From contig JAMLHK010000016.1 of the NCBI GenBank assembly GCA_023957155.1, positions 18,394 through 82,393 of the forward strand: a stretch of 64,000 nucleotides of DNA. The letters run 5' to 3'. This document shows, piece after piece, positions 34,201 through 42,784 of the stretch. A model generated the notes under the pieces. The model ran no database searches, was not told the DNA's origin, and saw nothing but the letters and a program-made list of their open reading frames with translations. Position 1 is the first letter of the stretch; each line of letters opens with the position of its first letter. Position numbers and translations under genes: made by a program. Source of the DNA: Chitinophagaceae bacterium. Its GTDB lineage: Bacteria > Bacteroidota > Bacteroidia > Chitinophagales > Chitinophagaceae.

Positions 34201-35761
34201 TTCCACGCCCGGTGTGGGATTGATCTCTCCTCCGCCACATCATGATATTTATTCCATTGAGGATCTTGCCCAACTGATATTTGATCTTAAAAATGCCAAT
34301 CGCTCAGCCCGTATCAACGTAAAGTTAGTATCAAAAGCAGGCGTGGGCACTATTGCTGCCGGTGTGGCCAAAGCAAAGGCTGATGTTGTACTTATATCGG
34401 GATTTGATGGTGGTACGGGTGCCTCTCCTGTAAGCTCTATCAAACATGCCGGGCTACCCTGGGAGTTGGGACTTGCAGAAGCACATCAAACCCTGGTAAA
34501 AAACCGGCTTAGAAGTCGCATCGTGTTGCAGGCTGACGGACAGATGAAAACAGGGCGTGATATTGCCATTGCAACCCTGCTTGGAGCGGAAGAGTGGGGC
34601 GTGGCAACTGCCGCCTTAGTAGTGGAGGGATGTATTATGATGCGGAAATGTCATCTGAATACCTGCCCTGTCGGGGTAGCTACGCAGGATCCTGAATTGA
34701 GAAAACGATTTACGGGTAATGCGGATCATGTGGTTAATTTTTTCAGGTTTATTACCCAGGAACTCCGGGAACTGATGGCTGAACTGGGTTTCAGGACCAT
34801 TAATGAAATGGTAGGTCAGGCAGATTGCCTGGAAAGAAGAGAAGAGATTGACCACTGGAAATATAAAAAGCTGGATGTATCACCTGTATTATACAAAGAA
34901 CCTGCCCCGGATGAGGTGGGTTTATATAACCGGGAGCAACAGGATCACGGGCTGGACACCTTGTTAGACTGGCAGTTGCTTGAGAAAGCCCAACCTGCAT
35001 TACAACAACAGGAAAGGGTATATGCTGAGTTTCCTATCCGGAATATTGACCGTACTACTGGTACCCTGCTTTCTAATGAAATCACTAAGCGTTACCGCGC
35101 CGTCGGCCTGCCGGATGATACGATACATTTAAAGTTTACCGGAACAGCAGGCCAGAGCTTTGGGGCTTTTAACACTAAAGGGATGACGTTAGAGCTGGAA
35201 GGAGATGCCAATGATTATTTTGGTAAAGGATTAAGCGGAGCCAGGCTTATTGCTTATCCTTCTAAAAATGCCGGGTTTCTTCCTGAAGAAAATATCATAA
35301 TCGGGAATGTGGCTTTTTATGGTGCTACTTCCGGTGAAGCGTTTATCCGGGGGAAAGCAGGCGAACGGTTTTGTGTCAGAAATTCGGGCGCTTACGCGGT
35401 AGTAGAAGGTGTAGGTGATCATGGATGTGAATATATGACCGGGGGGCGTGTGGTAATACTCGGAGATACCGGAAGAAATTTTGCCGCGGGTATGAGCGGG
35501 GGTATTGCCTATGTATATGATGTAAAAGGACAGTTAGCTGAAAACTGTAACACCGAAATGATTGATCTTGACCCGGTGATCAGTGATGAATCGGATGAGT
35601 TGTATGAAATGGTCAGCAGGCATTATTCGCTTACCGGAAGTACGGTGGCGAAATTTATTATAGATGATTTTAGTAACCAGTTGAAGAATTTCATAAAAGT
35701 ATATCCTAAGGATTATAAAAAAGCCGTTCAGAAAGCAGCCATGCAGGCAGTAAGAAGTTGA
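31250..35761 (+). CDS. gltB: Glutamate synthase large subunit
   Basis: GOGAT alpha subunit: transfers the amide nitrogen of glutamine to 2-oxoglutarate. At 1503 residues it is full length. The class II amidotransferase nucleophile is C16 in FERDACGVGF, exposed after removal of a 15-residue propeptide. The central domain, FMN barrel (INVKLVSKAGVGTIAAGVAKA, ISGFDGGTGASP), 3Fe-4S cysteines (CIMMRKCHLNTCPVG) and the C-terminal beta-helix domain (GLSGARLIAYP, GGRVVILGDTGRNFAAGMSGG) follow in order. It lies 149 bp after ilvA, in line with gltD, so glutamate supply is physically linked to branched-chain synthesis. Confidence 0.97.
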   Translation: MSIRSLYRAEFERDACGVGFVANIKGNKSHQIISDALTLLENMEHRGACGCENNTGDGAGIMIQVPHEFFFAECVKLGVHLPAFGHYGVGVIFFPKEIKVREECREIFARATEKLGLEILTYRKVPVNTTDIGQTALSVEPEMEQVFISCPDHIQNPEDFERKLFVLRNYATHTISNTVKKDNIGFYIASLSYKTVTYKGQLTSMQVRTYFPDLSNKQVVSAFGLIHSRFATNTFPSWKLAQPFRFIAHNGEINTLQGNLNWLKASEQGFSSPYFSKEEMDMLLPIITGDQSDSACLDNMVELLTLSGRSLPHVMMMLIPEAWDDNDKMDPVKRAFYEYHAAVMEPWDGPASISFTDGKIIGATLDRNGLRPSRFCVTHDDRVIMASETGALPVDPRLVKNYGRLQPGKMFVVDMEQGRIISDEELKQHICSQKPYSDWLNQYKIRMEELAPPRVTFSHLSEGSVFKYQKAFGYSTEDIDFLVKPMAIEGKEPVGSMGTDVPLAILSDQPQHLSSYFKQLFAQVTNPPIDPIRERLVMSLASYVGNNGNLLVEEPQHCHGVALKHPILTSTELEKLRSIDTGIFQAKTLQCYFRADGKPGSLKAGLDRLCRYAVDAAEDGFEVIILSDRAIDSDHAAIPSLLAVSAVHHHLIRKGHRGKVGIVVEAGDVWEVHHFACLIGFGATAINPYLALATIRTMKSTGRLETDHDWEYLRKNYVKAVCQGLLKVFSKMGISTMQSYQGAQIFEILGLNQEVVSLYFTGAVSRIGGIGLDEIAREALAKHILAFNLKNIPVDRLPVGGIYQWKRKGEVHLFNPTTIHLLQYSTRMNDYNIFKKYTKAVNEQGEKACTLRSMFRFKHNRPPVPIDEVEPAENMYKRFATGAMSFGSISWEAHTTLAIAMNRLGGKSNTGEGGEDESRYDRLSNGDSMRSAIKQVASARFGVTSLYLTEADELQIKMAQGAKPGEGGQLPGHKVDDWIGRVRHSTPGVGLISPPPHHDIYSIEDLAQLIFDLKNANRSARINVKLVSKAGVGTIAAGVAKAKADVVLISGFDGGTGASPVSSIKHAGLPWELGLAEAHQTLVKNRLRSRIVLQADGQMKTGRDIAIATLLGAEEWGVATAALVVEGCIMMRKCHLNTCPVGVATQDPELRKRFTGNADHVVNFFRFITQELRELMAELGFRTINEMVGQADCLERREEIDHWKYKKLDVSPVLYKEPAPDEVGLYNREQQDHGLDTLLDWQLLEKAQPALQQQERVYAEFPIRNIDRTTGTLLSNEITKRYRAVGLPDDTIHLKFTGTAGQSFGAFNTKGMTLELEGDANDYFGKGLSGARLIAYPSKNAGFLPEENIIIGNVAFYGATSGEAFIRGKAGERFCVRNSGAYAVVEGVGDHGCEYMTGGRVVILGDTGRNFAAGMSGGIAYVYDVKGQLAENCNTEMIDLDPVISDESDELYEMVSRHYSLTGSTVAKFIIDDFSNQLKNFIKVYPKDYKKAVQKAAMQAVRS

Positions 35762-35804
35762 GGAATACTATAATTTTTTATTCATTAATGAAGAAATCAG
35801 CACA

Positions 35805-37316
35805 ATGGGAAAACCAACCGGTTTTTTAGAATTTACGCGTGAACTCCCCGGGAAAAAACCGGTAGCAGACCGTTTAAAAAATTACGATGAGTTTGTTGAA
35901 CGCTTTTCTGAGCAAAAGTTAGTCCGGCAGGCTTCACGATGTATGAATTGCGGAGTACCTTTTTGCCACAGCCATAATGGTTGTCCGCTGGGTAACCTTA
36001 TCCCGGAATTTAATGATGCGGTATATCGCAGGAGCTGGCGTGAGGCTTATGATATTTTAACTTCCACCAATAATTTTCCTGAGTTTACCGGGCGGATCTG
36101 TCCTGCTCCCTGTGAAACGGCCTGTGTATTGGGGATCAACCAGCCGGCAATTACGATTGAAGAGATTGAAAAACATATTATCGAAATTGCTTTTGAAAAG
36201 GGTTTTGTTCAGCCTAAAAAGCCCAATATCCGTTCGGGTAAAAAAGTGGCCGTTATCGGTTCCGGGCCTTCAGGTCTTGCTGCCGCAACGCAATTAAATT
36301 ATGCCGGGCATCTGGTTACCGTTTTTGAAAGAGATGATGCGGCAGGCGGGTTATTACGGTATGGCATACCCGATTTTAAATTGGAAAAATGGGTCATTGA
36401 CCGCCGTATCGAATTGATGGAGCAGGAAGGTGTGGTGTTCAGATATAACGCGAATGTAGGAGTAAATGTAAGCATTAATGATTTGCTTAGGGAATACCAT
36501 GCTATTGTGCTGACCGGTGGTTCTACCGAGCCCCGTGGACTACCCATACCGGGCAGTGACCTGAAGGGCGTGTATTTTGCCATGCAGTTTTTAAAACAGC
36601 AAAACAAGCGTAACGCGAATAAAGATCCGCTGGCTAATGCGGCAATTGAAAGCAATATACTGAAAGAAGAAGTGCGGGCTTCCGGTAAGCACGTGGTGGT
36701 TATCGGGGGCGGCGATACCGGAAGTGATTGCGTGGGAACATCCAATCGCCAGGGAGCGGTCACTGTTACCCAGTTTGAGCTGATGCCTCAACCTCCGGCA
36801 GCACGTACACCATTCATGCCATGGCCCACCTATCCGATGATCTTAAAAACATCTTCATCTCATGAAGAAGGCTGTGAGAGAAAATGGGCTGTTGCTACTA
36901 AAGAATTTTTGTCTGATGAGAAGGGTAATTTACGAGCGTTAAAGATTGTTGACCTGGAATGGAAGTTTTCGGATGATCAGAGACCCGCCCGGTTTGAAGA
37001 ACGGCCGGGAACGGAACGGGAAATTCCCTGTGATCTTGCGTTGCTTGCTATGGGTTTTATTCATCCCCAGCATCAGGGACTGCTGGAGGAACTGGCCGTA
37101 GAATATGACGAGCGGGGAAATGTACGGGCTTCGGAAAAAGAATATAAAACCAATATACCCAAAGTGTTTGCAGCCGGTGATATGCGACGCGGGCAATCGC
37201 TGGTGGTATGGGCTATTAGTGAAGGCCGTGAATGTGCCCGGAAGGTAGATGAATTTTTGATGGGCAGCTCGCTGTTGGAAACCAAGGACGCTTCCTTAGT
37301 TTCGCTGGCAGTATAG
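35805..37316 (+). CDS. gltD: Glutamate synthase small subunit
   Basis: GOGAT beta subunit: passes electrons from NADPH through FAD and 4Fe-4S clusters to GltB. The N-terminal cysteine clusters are CMNCGVPFCHSHNGC and CPAPCETAC; two nucleotide-binding folds follow, KVAVIGSGPSGLAAATQL (FAD) and HVVVIGGGDTGSDCVG (NADPH), and the C-terminal FAD motif FAAGDMRRGQSLVVWAI. The 503 residues are a little longer than the usual 470-490. It begins 43 bp after gltB. Confidence 0.97.
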   Translation: MGKPTGFLEFTRELPGKKPVADRLKNYDEFVERFSEQKLVRQASRCMNCGVPFCHSHNGCPLGNLIPEFNDAVYRRSWREAYDILTSTNNFPEFTGRICPAPCETACVLGINQPAITIEEIEKHIIEIAFEKGFVQPKKPNIRSGKKVAVIGSGPSGLAAATQLNYAGHLVTVFERDDAAGGLLRYGIPDFKLEKWVIDRRIELMEQEGVVFRYNANVGVNVSINDLLREYHAIVLTGGSTEPRGLPIPGSDLKGVYFAMQFLKQQNKRNANKDPLANAAIESNILKEEVRASGKHVVVIGGGDTGSDCVGTSNRQGAVTVTQFELMPQPPAARTPFMPWPTYPMILKTSSSHEEGCERKWAVATKEFLSDEKGNLRALKIVDLEWKFSDDQRPARFEERPGTEREIPCDLALLAMGFIHPQHQGLLEELAVEYDERGNVRASEKEYKTNIPKVFAAGDMRRGQSLVVWAISEGRECARKVDEFLMGSSLLETKDASLVSLAV

Positions 37317-37488
37317 AAGCGTATGCCGAAGTCTGACTATATTTTTTCAAACGCTGCCTGCCGGTGTGGTCACTGCCGGTGTTTCCTGCTGTTCCAACTT
37401 TAAGAAGTCTTTAATAAAAGAAGACGTTACAGACCCACCTGATGTGTATGCAGGCTATATCTTTGCTGCCATTAAAAACTTACCCATT

Positions 37489-38181
37489 ATGCAAAAACAA
37501 ATTATTGTATTAACGGCAGCCTTAGTATGGTTTGGTATGGCATCGTATGCACAGAAAGGAGAAGATAAGCTGGCTACTTTTGGAATAAGGGCCGGTGTAA
37601 ATCTTCAGAATATTTATGGTAATGATGTCATGGGCAAGAAGCTGGAAGGTGATTTTGCCACAGGCTTTCATGCAGGAGTGACTACTGATCTTTTCGTTTC
37701 GGAAGGATTTTACCTGCAACCCGGGTTGATATATTCTGTTAAAGGAGCTCAGAAAACCAGCGGCGATGTTAAAAGTACCCAGGAGCTTTCATATATAGAG
37801 TTGCCGGTGAATGTATTGTTTAAGCCCACTGTGGGAAGCGGAAGGTTGTTGCTTGGCGCAGGCCCCTATGCGGCGTATGGTATTTCGGGAAAGAGCAAAA
37901 TAAAAAATGGCATTACGGCAATAGAACTTGATGCTAAATTTAAAAGTAAGATCAGCGCTGCGGAATATGCAACGGCTCTTTTAAGTGCCGGGTACTTTGT
38001 AAAACCCTGGGATTTTGGAGGTAATATTTTAGTTGGCTATGAGCTCAATAGCGGACTTAGCTTGCAGTTAAACGGACAGTTAGGGTTGTCAAAAATAAAC
38101 CCGGCCGTTGAAGATATTGCTGCTGATAAAAGCAAATGGAATAATATCGGCTTTGGTGCGTCACTGGGGTATAAGTTTTAG
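37489..38181 (+). CDS. Outer-membrane beta-barrel protein (PorT-like)
   Basis: A 230-residue protein with a signal peptide (MQKQIIVLTAALVWFGMASYAQ) and alternating polar/aromatic strands typical of small Bacteroidetes outer-membrane barrels: FGIRAGVNLQNIYG, GFHAGVTTDLFVSEGFYLQPGLIYSVKGAQ, LGAGPYAAYGISG, and the closing strand IGFGASLGYKF. No ligand can be proposed. The frame is open from 37366, but that extension is not signal-like; the ATG at 37489 directly precedes the signal peptide, so I chose it. It stands alone, 172 bp after gltD. Confidence 0.85.
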   Translation: MQKQIIVLTAALVWFGMASYAQKGEDKLATFGIRAGVNLQNIYGNDVMGKKLEGDFATGFHAGVTTDLFVSEGFYLQPGLIYSVKGAQKTSGDVKSTQELSYIELPVNVLFKPTVGSGRLLLGAGPYAAYGISGKSKIKNGITAIELDAKFKSKISAAEYATALLSAGYFVKPWDFGGNILVGYELNSGLSLQLNGQLGLSKINPAVEDIAADKSKWNNIGFGASLGYKF

Positions 38182-38223
38182 TACCGGTGATGAATCCGTA
38201 TAATAAGATCTGGCGGACAGAAT

Positions 38224-38276
38224 AGCCACGAATGCACGAATATCTATATTGTTTGTTGGTGAATTCGTGGCTGTTT
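38224..38276. repeat. Inverted repeat carrying the CACGAAT motif, between convergent genes
   Basis: AGCCACGAAT (38224-38233) and ATTCGTGGCT (38263-38272) are perfect complements 29 bp apart, followed by GTTTT. A second CACGAAT follows the left arm directly. It may act as a terminator for the barrel-protein gene; the same motif occurs at 15716. Confidence 0.55.
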
Positions 38277-38364
38277 TGTATTGCCTTTGTACGCGGATCG
38301 TCCAGCGGCTTAACCTTTTTATGTTCCCGCAAATCAATGCTGTATTTCCTTTTTGATTTAGAGA

Positions 38365-39477
38365 TCAGCGATGGTTTTTTAAGAAAGCACCTATAATCGT
38401 TCTGTATTTGTATTGCGTGTCTGCCTCGGCGTTTTGCAAAATCTCCAAAAGCGTTTTATGTTGCAATGAAGCCGGTGTTTTTTCTATCAGCGACAAATAG
38501 GTATTTAGCTGGTTCTGGCTAAATGATTTCATCTGATTACCCAGGAGGCTCAGGCATGCTGCCGGTATCGTGGGAGTGGACTTCAATTGAGAGAGGAAAT
38601 GGGAAAGGCTGTAAACATCAAGCTGTTCCCCGATGCCGGCTATCCGAACTATGAAATCGGGGTTGGCCCACATTTCACCGGGTGTCTTTTTCATCACAAA
38701 GAGCCGGTCTTTAGGGGAAGCCATTTCAATGGTCTCTGTTATTTCCTTTTGATATTGGGGAAATCTTGCCGCCGGAATTTGTTGCCAGAAAAATATTCTC
38801 TCATCCACCCGGTCTGAAGTGCTGAGTCGTTTGTCCAGCAGTGTTAGCAGGCTGTCTGTTACATAGCGTTTAATGACGCCGGAAAGCTGGCTGTGTACGA
38901 GGTGATAGATGGTATAGGAAGAATAAACCGCACCATCCACCGTTACTTCCTTTACTTCTTTGGATGTGGCCCCCGTTACGGCATCTACTACCTGTGATAC
39001 CCGGGTAGCTTCTTTATCAAAGAGATCGTCCTTATGTCGTCTTCTGAGGATAGACTGCTCATCACATAGCAGCCGATGCAGTTGCTGAAAATCTTCCCCA
39101 TTAAAATTCAGATGGTCATTTTTGGTTAATGGCTTCCCGGGAATAGTGTCAAAGCCGAGATAGTTGCCGGATAATGTCCAGTAGATACGAATATTCATGA
39201 GATTACAGAGGCTGTCGCTGCAAACCGGTGTTTCAATATGGCTGGTAAACAGCTCCGGAATATTGTCGTTATCTACCATCAGTGATATATGATGTACAAT
39301 GCCCAGCGTGTCTTCAAATAGTATGGTGTGTTCGGAATGCCTGATGTTTTTATCTGTCCAGTTCCCGTTTACTTTCAATGGGATCGTATCGCAGGTAGTG
39401 GCTGCGCTGACAAGTGGAAATAGGGTGATCAGTAATAACGAAATCTTTTGTATCAATATGTATTGAGCTGTTCCCAT
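38365..39477 (-). CDS. Secreted protein with FMN-attachment (ApbE-type) motif
   Basis: A 370-residue exported protein (signal segment ISLLLITLFPLVSA) of no named family that I can identify. Its clearest feature is DAVTGATS at 165-172, followed by VDGAVYSSYTIYHLV. This matches the D-x-x-(S/T)-G-A-(T/S) motif at which ApbE transferases attach FMN to NqrC/RnfG-like FMN-binding domains. The N-terminal 130 residues are beta-rich and the last 170 residues helical, perhaps HEAT-like. It lies 27 bp after the FAD oxidoreductase gene on the same strand, so an extracytoplasmic flavin redox pair is inferred. Covalent FMN is not proven by the motif alone, and no apbE gene is in the window. Confidence 0.7.
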   Translation of the reverse strand: MGTAQYILIQKISLLLITLFPLVSAATTCDTIPLKVNGNWTDKNIRHSEHTILFEDTLGIVHHISLMVDNDNIPELFTSHIETPVCSDSLCNLMNIRIYWTLSGNYLGFDTIPGKPLTKNDHLNFNGEDFQQLHRLLCDEQSILRRRHKDDLFDKEATRVSQVVDAVTGATSKEVKEVTVDGAVYSSYTIYHLVHSQLSGVIKRYVTDSLLTLLDKRLSTSDRVDERIFFWQQIPAARFPQYQKEITETIEMASPKDRLFVMKKTPGEMWANPDFIVRIAGIGEQLDVYSLSHFLSQLKSTPTIPAACLSLLGNQMKSFSQNQLNTYLSLIEKTPASLQHKTLLEILQNAEADTQYKYRTIIGAFLKNHR

Positions 39478-39504
39478 ATTATGATTTACCAGCCACTGAC
39501 TCCT

Positions 39505-41289
39505 TTATGGCTTTTGGTAAGACTTTTGTTTTTCAATCAGCTCCATATATTCCTTCAGGTATTTTTGATACACGTCCCTGGGTTGCACTTTATGTTTGAA
39601 ACATACCGATGCGGCAAAGCCGACAGCGGCCCCCATTTGCCCTGTTGTCAGCATTACCCGTGGTCCGCCAAGCCCTATATGCGATGCACTGAAACAGCGG
39701 CCTGCCATAAACAGGTTGCTGATGTTTTTGGAATATAAGCTGCGATAGGGAATAATGTATTTTCCCGTTTTATAAAACATCGCCTTTGAAAGAAAATCTG
39801 GTCTGTTCGCGTCCACCAGGTTTTCCTGGTAGTGAACGTCTACTTCCCGTCTTTCCATTACTACGGAGTCGGGAAACTGTGTGAGATTTCTGGCATCATT
39901 GAAAGTGAAAATATGATCGCCCACCAGGCGGCGCGATTCTCTTTTGCCTACCAGGTAAGAAACCCATTCCAGCTTCAGTTTATTTGTGTTGGGCTGTTTT
40001 TTGACGTTGGCAAATGAACCATATATCGCCCGGAACATGTGGTCTCTTATTTGTTCCGCATCATCTATCTGGTGTACATCGGTGTTGGAATATTCCCATT
40101 GCCATTCACCACCCCTGGCAGCATAGGATCCTGCTACTTCCATTGCCCAGGGTACGTCCGGGAACTGGTGATCATAATTATCGGAGTAGGTTCTCCATAA
40201 TACAGAAGCGCCCATCACTGCATTGTCGGCTACTTCGGGGCTCCAGAGTTCACCGAACTCCGGCCAGCTTTCGTTAAATTGATCAGCGCTCTCCCGGCCA
40301 TACATATATGCTGCTCCGGCCCAGAAGCCAATCCAGCCATCGCCGGTACAGTCTGCAAAGTAAGGTGCTTTGAAACGAAGCCTTTCCCCCGTAATGGTAT
40401 TTGCTGCATCTACTGACTGAATGGTATTTTCCGTGGTGTTGGCGCCGTTTGCCCTCCAGTTTAGGAAGATGTGGATGTTTTTGTATCGTTCTATGTTGCG
40501 GTGTCTTTTTTTATCTTCCGCGTAAGCTTCGGGTGAGCCATTGGGATAGTGTTTGGTATCCAGCATCCGCAGTATTCTTTCAAAGTGCCCGTAGATACCG
40601 AGTGTGTGTACGCGTATTTCACTGCTGGCATTACCTCCCAGAACCGGGCGGTCATGTATAAGCGCTACTTTCAGTCCCTGCTCTGCTGCTGCTATGGCAC
40701 TGGCACAGCCGGCAATACCGCCGCCTACTACTACATAGTCAAACTGTACCGTTTTTTCCGGGTCTGCAGGTCTTTTAGCTACTTTCAGGCGCCACTTGTT
40801 CAGCGCTTCCACATCCGATGGAGGGGACTGCTTTTTCTTATCAAAGTATATGGCATCGCATCTGCCTGCAAAACCGGTAAGGTCAACCAGTTCTATTTTC
40901 TGTGATTTGTTGCTGACCGTTACTTCACCGCCATATTCCCAGCTCCATACCGGTTCTTTACCATATACAACCGGCAGTAATTCATCCTGGATCCGGAGTT
41001 GAAAACGCCCGGGAGGAGTCCAGTTGCCCGGTACCCAGTTTTTAGTACGTACCCACAGGTGGTATTTCCCTGTTTCCGGAAAGTTAACTCTCGTATACGC
41101 ATTTTCCACCGGCTCTCCCAATCCGTGCGCCAGCAGGTAAGGCGATCCCATCTGCTGCACAAACTGCGGGTCTACCAGCCAGCCGCCTTTTTCTTCAAAA
41201 CTTTCAGCTTCTATAAGGAGGTTCTGTGCATTAGTGACCTGAGTCAGCAGGGCAATCAGTAAGGTAAATAGTAGTCTCATTTTTTTCAT
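39505..41289 (-). CDS. Secreted FAD-dependent oxidoreductase
   Basis: A 594-residue exported flavoprotein. After the signal peptide (MRLLFTLLIALLTQVTNAQ) comes a beta-sandwich of about 130 residues (IEAESFEEKGGWLVDPQF, GKYHLWVRTKNW) like carbohydrate-binding modules, then the FAD_oxidored fold: FDYVVVGGGIAGCASAIAAAEQG, LIHDRPVLGGNASSEIRVHTLG, FADCTGDGWIGFWAGA and the closing NLFMAGRCFSASHIGLGGPR. Such proteins occur in Bacteroidetes glycan-utilisation regions; the substrate is unknown. In-frame starts exist at 41319 (TTG) and 41301 (ATG); the ATG at 41289 (MKKMRLL) sits directly before the signal peptide. It is the first gene of a likely operon with the flavinylation-motif gene. Confidence 0.87.
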   Translation of the reverse strand: MKKMRLLFTLLIALLTQVTNAQNLLIEAESFEEKGGWLVDPQFVQQMGSPYLLAHGLGEPVENAYTRVNFPETGKYHLWVRTKNWVPGNWTPPGRFQLRIQDELLPVVYGKEPVWSWEYGGEVTVSNKSQKIELVDLTGFAGRCDAIYFDKKKQSPPSDVEALNKWRLKVAKRPADPEKTVQFDYVVVGGGIAGCASAIAAAEQGLKVALIHDRPVLGGNASSEIRVHTLGIYGHFERILRMLDTKHYPNGSPEAYAEDKKRHRNIERYKNIHIFLNWRANGANTTENTIQSVDAANTITGERLRFKAPYFADCTGDGWIGFWAGAAYMYGRESADQFNESWPEFGELWSPEVADNAVMGASVLWRTYSDNYDHQFPDVPWAMEVAGSYAARGGEWQWEYSNTDVHQIDDAEQIRDHMFRAIYGSFANVKKQPNTNKLKLEWVSYLVGKRESRRLVGDHIFTFNDARNLTQFPDSVVMERREVDVHYQENLVDANRPDFLSKAMFYKTGKYIIPYRSLYSKNISNLFMAGRCFSASHIGLGGPRVMLTTGQMGAAVGFAASVCFKHKVQPRDVYQKYLKEYMELIEKQKSYQKP

Positions 41290-41673
41290 GTACGTTACCA
41301 TATCAGATTTTAAAGCCAAAAGTTACTGATTATTATACAAATGTGTTCCGGGCACCGTACTGAGCTGGCTGAGCCTGATTTCTGTATTGTTGTTTCCTTA
41401 ATATCATCAGGCCACAACAGGGGAAATAAGAACTTTCCGGCAGTACTAAGCCCTGAAACGTAAGTAGTTATGGTGATTGAACGGACAAAGCCGGAGATAA
41501 GATTTAACCTTTATAAAAAGCAAAAGTCTAAGCAATAATCGTAAAGCTTTAATAGTTATGAAAAACAGGAGCAGGGCGTTTTACGAAGGGGAATGGCTAC
41601 AGAACATTTTCCTGTCGGAGTGAAAACAAATTAGATCATCCGCCGTGGCGGGGAAAATAAAAAAAACAGACAG
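41290..41673. other. Divergent gap between the FAD oxidoreductase and serine hydrolase genes
   Basis: No gene, recognisable promoter or strong repeat is seen in these 384 bases, apart from a very short CCGC/GCGG hairpin at about 41640. Both flanking genes start away from it, so it should carry two promoters. Confidence 0.4.
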
Positions 41674-42744
41674 ATGAAATATATAAGCATATTGTTACTC
41701 GTGCTGTTATCATTTATAAGTTGTAGTAAAGAGGATGGTTCAACGCCGGCTAACCCGAAGAGGGATATGTATTTTCCTGAAAATTCGGGTACTGCATGGG
41801 AAACAATTTCTGTTTCGGAATTAGGCTGGAACCAGGACGCAATTCAATCGTTAAAAGATTTTCTGATCAGGAAAAACACGAAGTCGTTTATGATCCTGGT
41901 AAATGGCAGGGTAGTTATGGAGGAATATTTTAACGGGCATACTTCCGGTACCGAATGGGAATGGAACAGCGCAGGTAAAACATTAGTGGCTACAACAACA
42001 GGGATTGCCTGGCAGGAAGGGTTGCTTAATATCAGTGATAAGTCATCAGATTATTTAGGTACCGGATGGACAAATATGCCACTGGAAAAAGAAAACCTGA
42101 TAACCATAAAGCATCTCCTCACCATGACATCGGGTATTGATGACTCCAGGCAGTTGGTAATTAAGCCTAACCTGACTTATGTTGCCGATGCCGGTACAAG
42201 ATGGGCATACGGAAATGTTTTCCAAAAGCTGACGGATATAGTTGCCGAAGCAGCCGGTAAAGATTTTGAGGATTATTTCAGCGAGAAACTGAAAAATAAA
42301 ATTGGAATGGACGGATATTGGAATTTTGGACCGGTTTTTACTATATATCACAGTACAACAAGAAGTATGGCAAGGTTTGGACTATTGGCGTTAAATGGGG
42401 GAAAATGGAAAAGTGAACAAATAGTCAATACGTCATTTTTCACTGAAAGCACGAGTACATCTCAAAACATAAATCCTGCTTATGGATACTTGTGGTGGCT
42501 TAATGGAAAATCAAAATATATGCTACCCAATGAGCAAACTGTTTATGATGGAGTCCTGATTCCCAATGCACCGGCAGATATGTACGCTGCCATGGGAGCA
42601 TTTGACCAGCGACTCTACGTAATACCCGGCAAAAAAATGGTTATCGTAAGAATGGGAAATGCCTCCGACCCCTCAAATCCCGATTTTGCCGTTTCGGGAT
42701 TTGATAACGAACTTTGGACAAGGATCAATGCGGTCATAAACTAA
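41674..42744 (+). CDS. Class C beta-lactamase-like serine hydrolase, lipoprotein
   Basis: A 356-residue lipoprotein (ISILLLVLLSFISC, lipobox Cys17) with the serine-hydrolase fold of class C beta-lactamases and esterase EstB. The SxxK motif is S99-A-G-K102 in NSAGKTL, and Y179-G-N181 is the YxN motif; the third motif is less clear. Members hydrolyse esters, amides or peptides; true beta-lactamase activity is not implied. It is followed by three small DUF genes in the same direction, the first after 40 bp. Confidence 0.87.
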   Translation: MKYISILLLVLLSFISCSKEDGSTPANPKRDMYFPENSGTAWETISVSELGWNQDAIQSLKDFLIRKNTKSFMILVNGRVVMEEYFNGHTSGTEWEWNSAGKTLVATTTGIAWQEGLLNISDKSSDYLGTGWTNMPLEKENLITIKHLLTMTSGIDDSRQLVIKPNLTYVADAGTRWAYGNVFQKLTDIVAEAAGKDFEDYFSEKLKNKIGMDGYWNFGPVFTIYHSTTRSMARFGLLALNGGKWKSEQIVNTSFFTESTSTSQNINPAYGYLWWLNGKSKYMLPNEQTVYDGVLIPNAPADMYAAMGAFDQRLYVIPGKKMVIVRMGNASDPSNPDFAVSGFDNELWTRINAVIN

Positions 42745-42784
42745 AAAGCAATAAACGCCGCGAATCGTTTTCGGGAAACATATA

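Noticed and set aside
37366-37488. Upstream extension of the barrel-protein gene
   Set aside because: It gives a non-signal-like N-terminus; the ATG at 37489 directly precedes a normal signal peptide.
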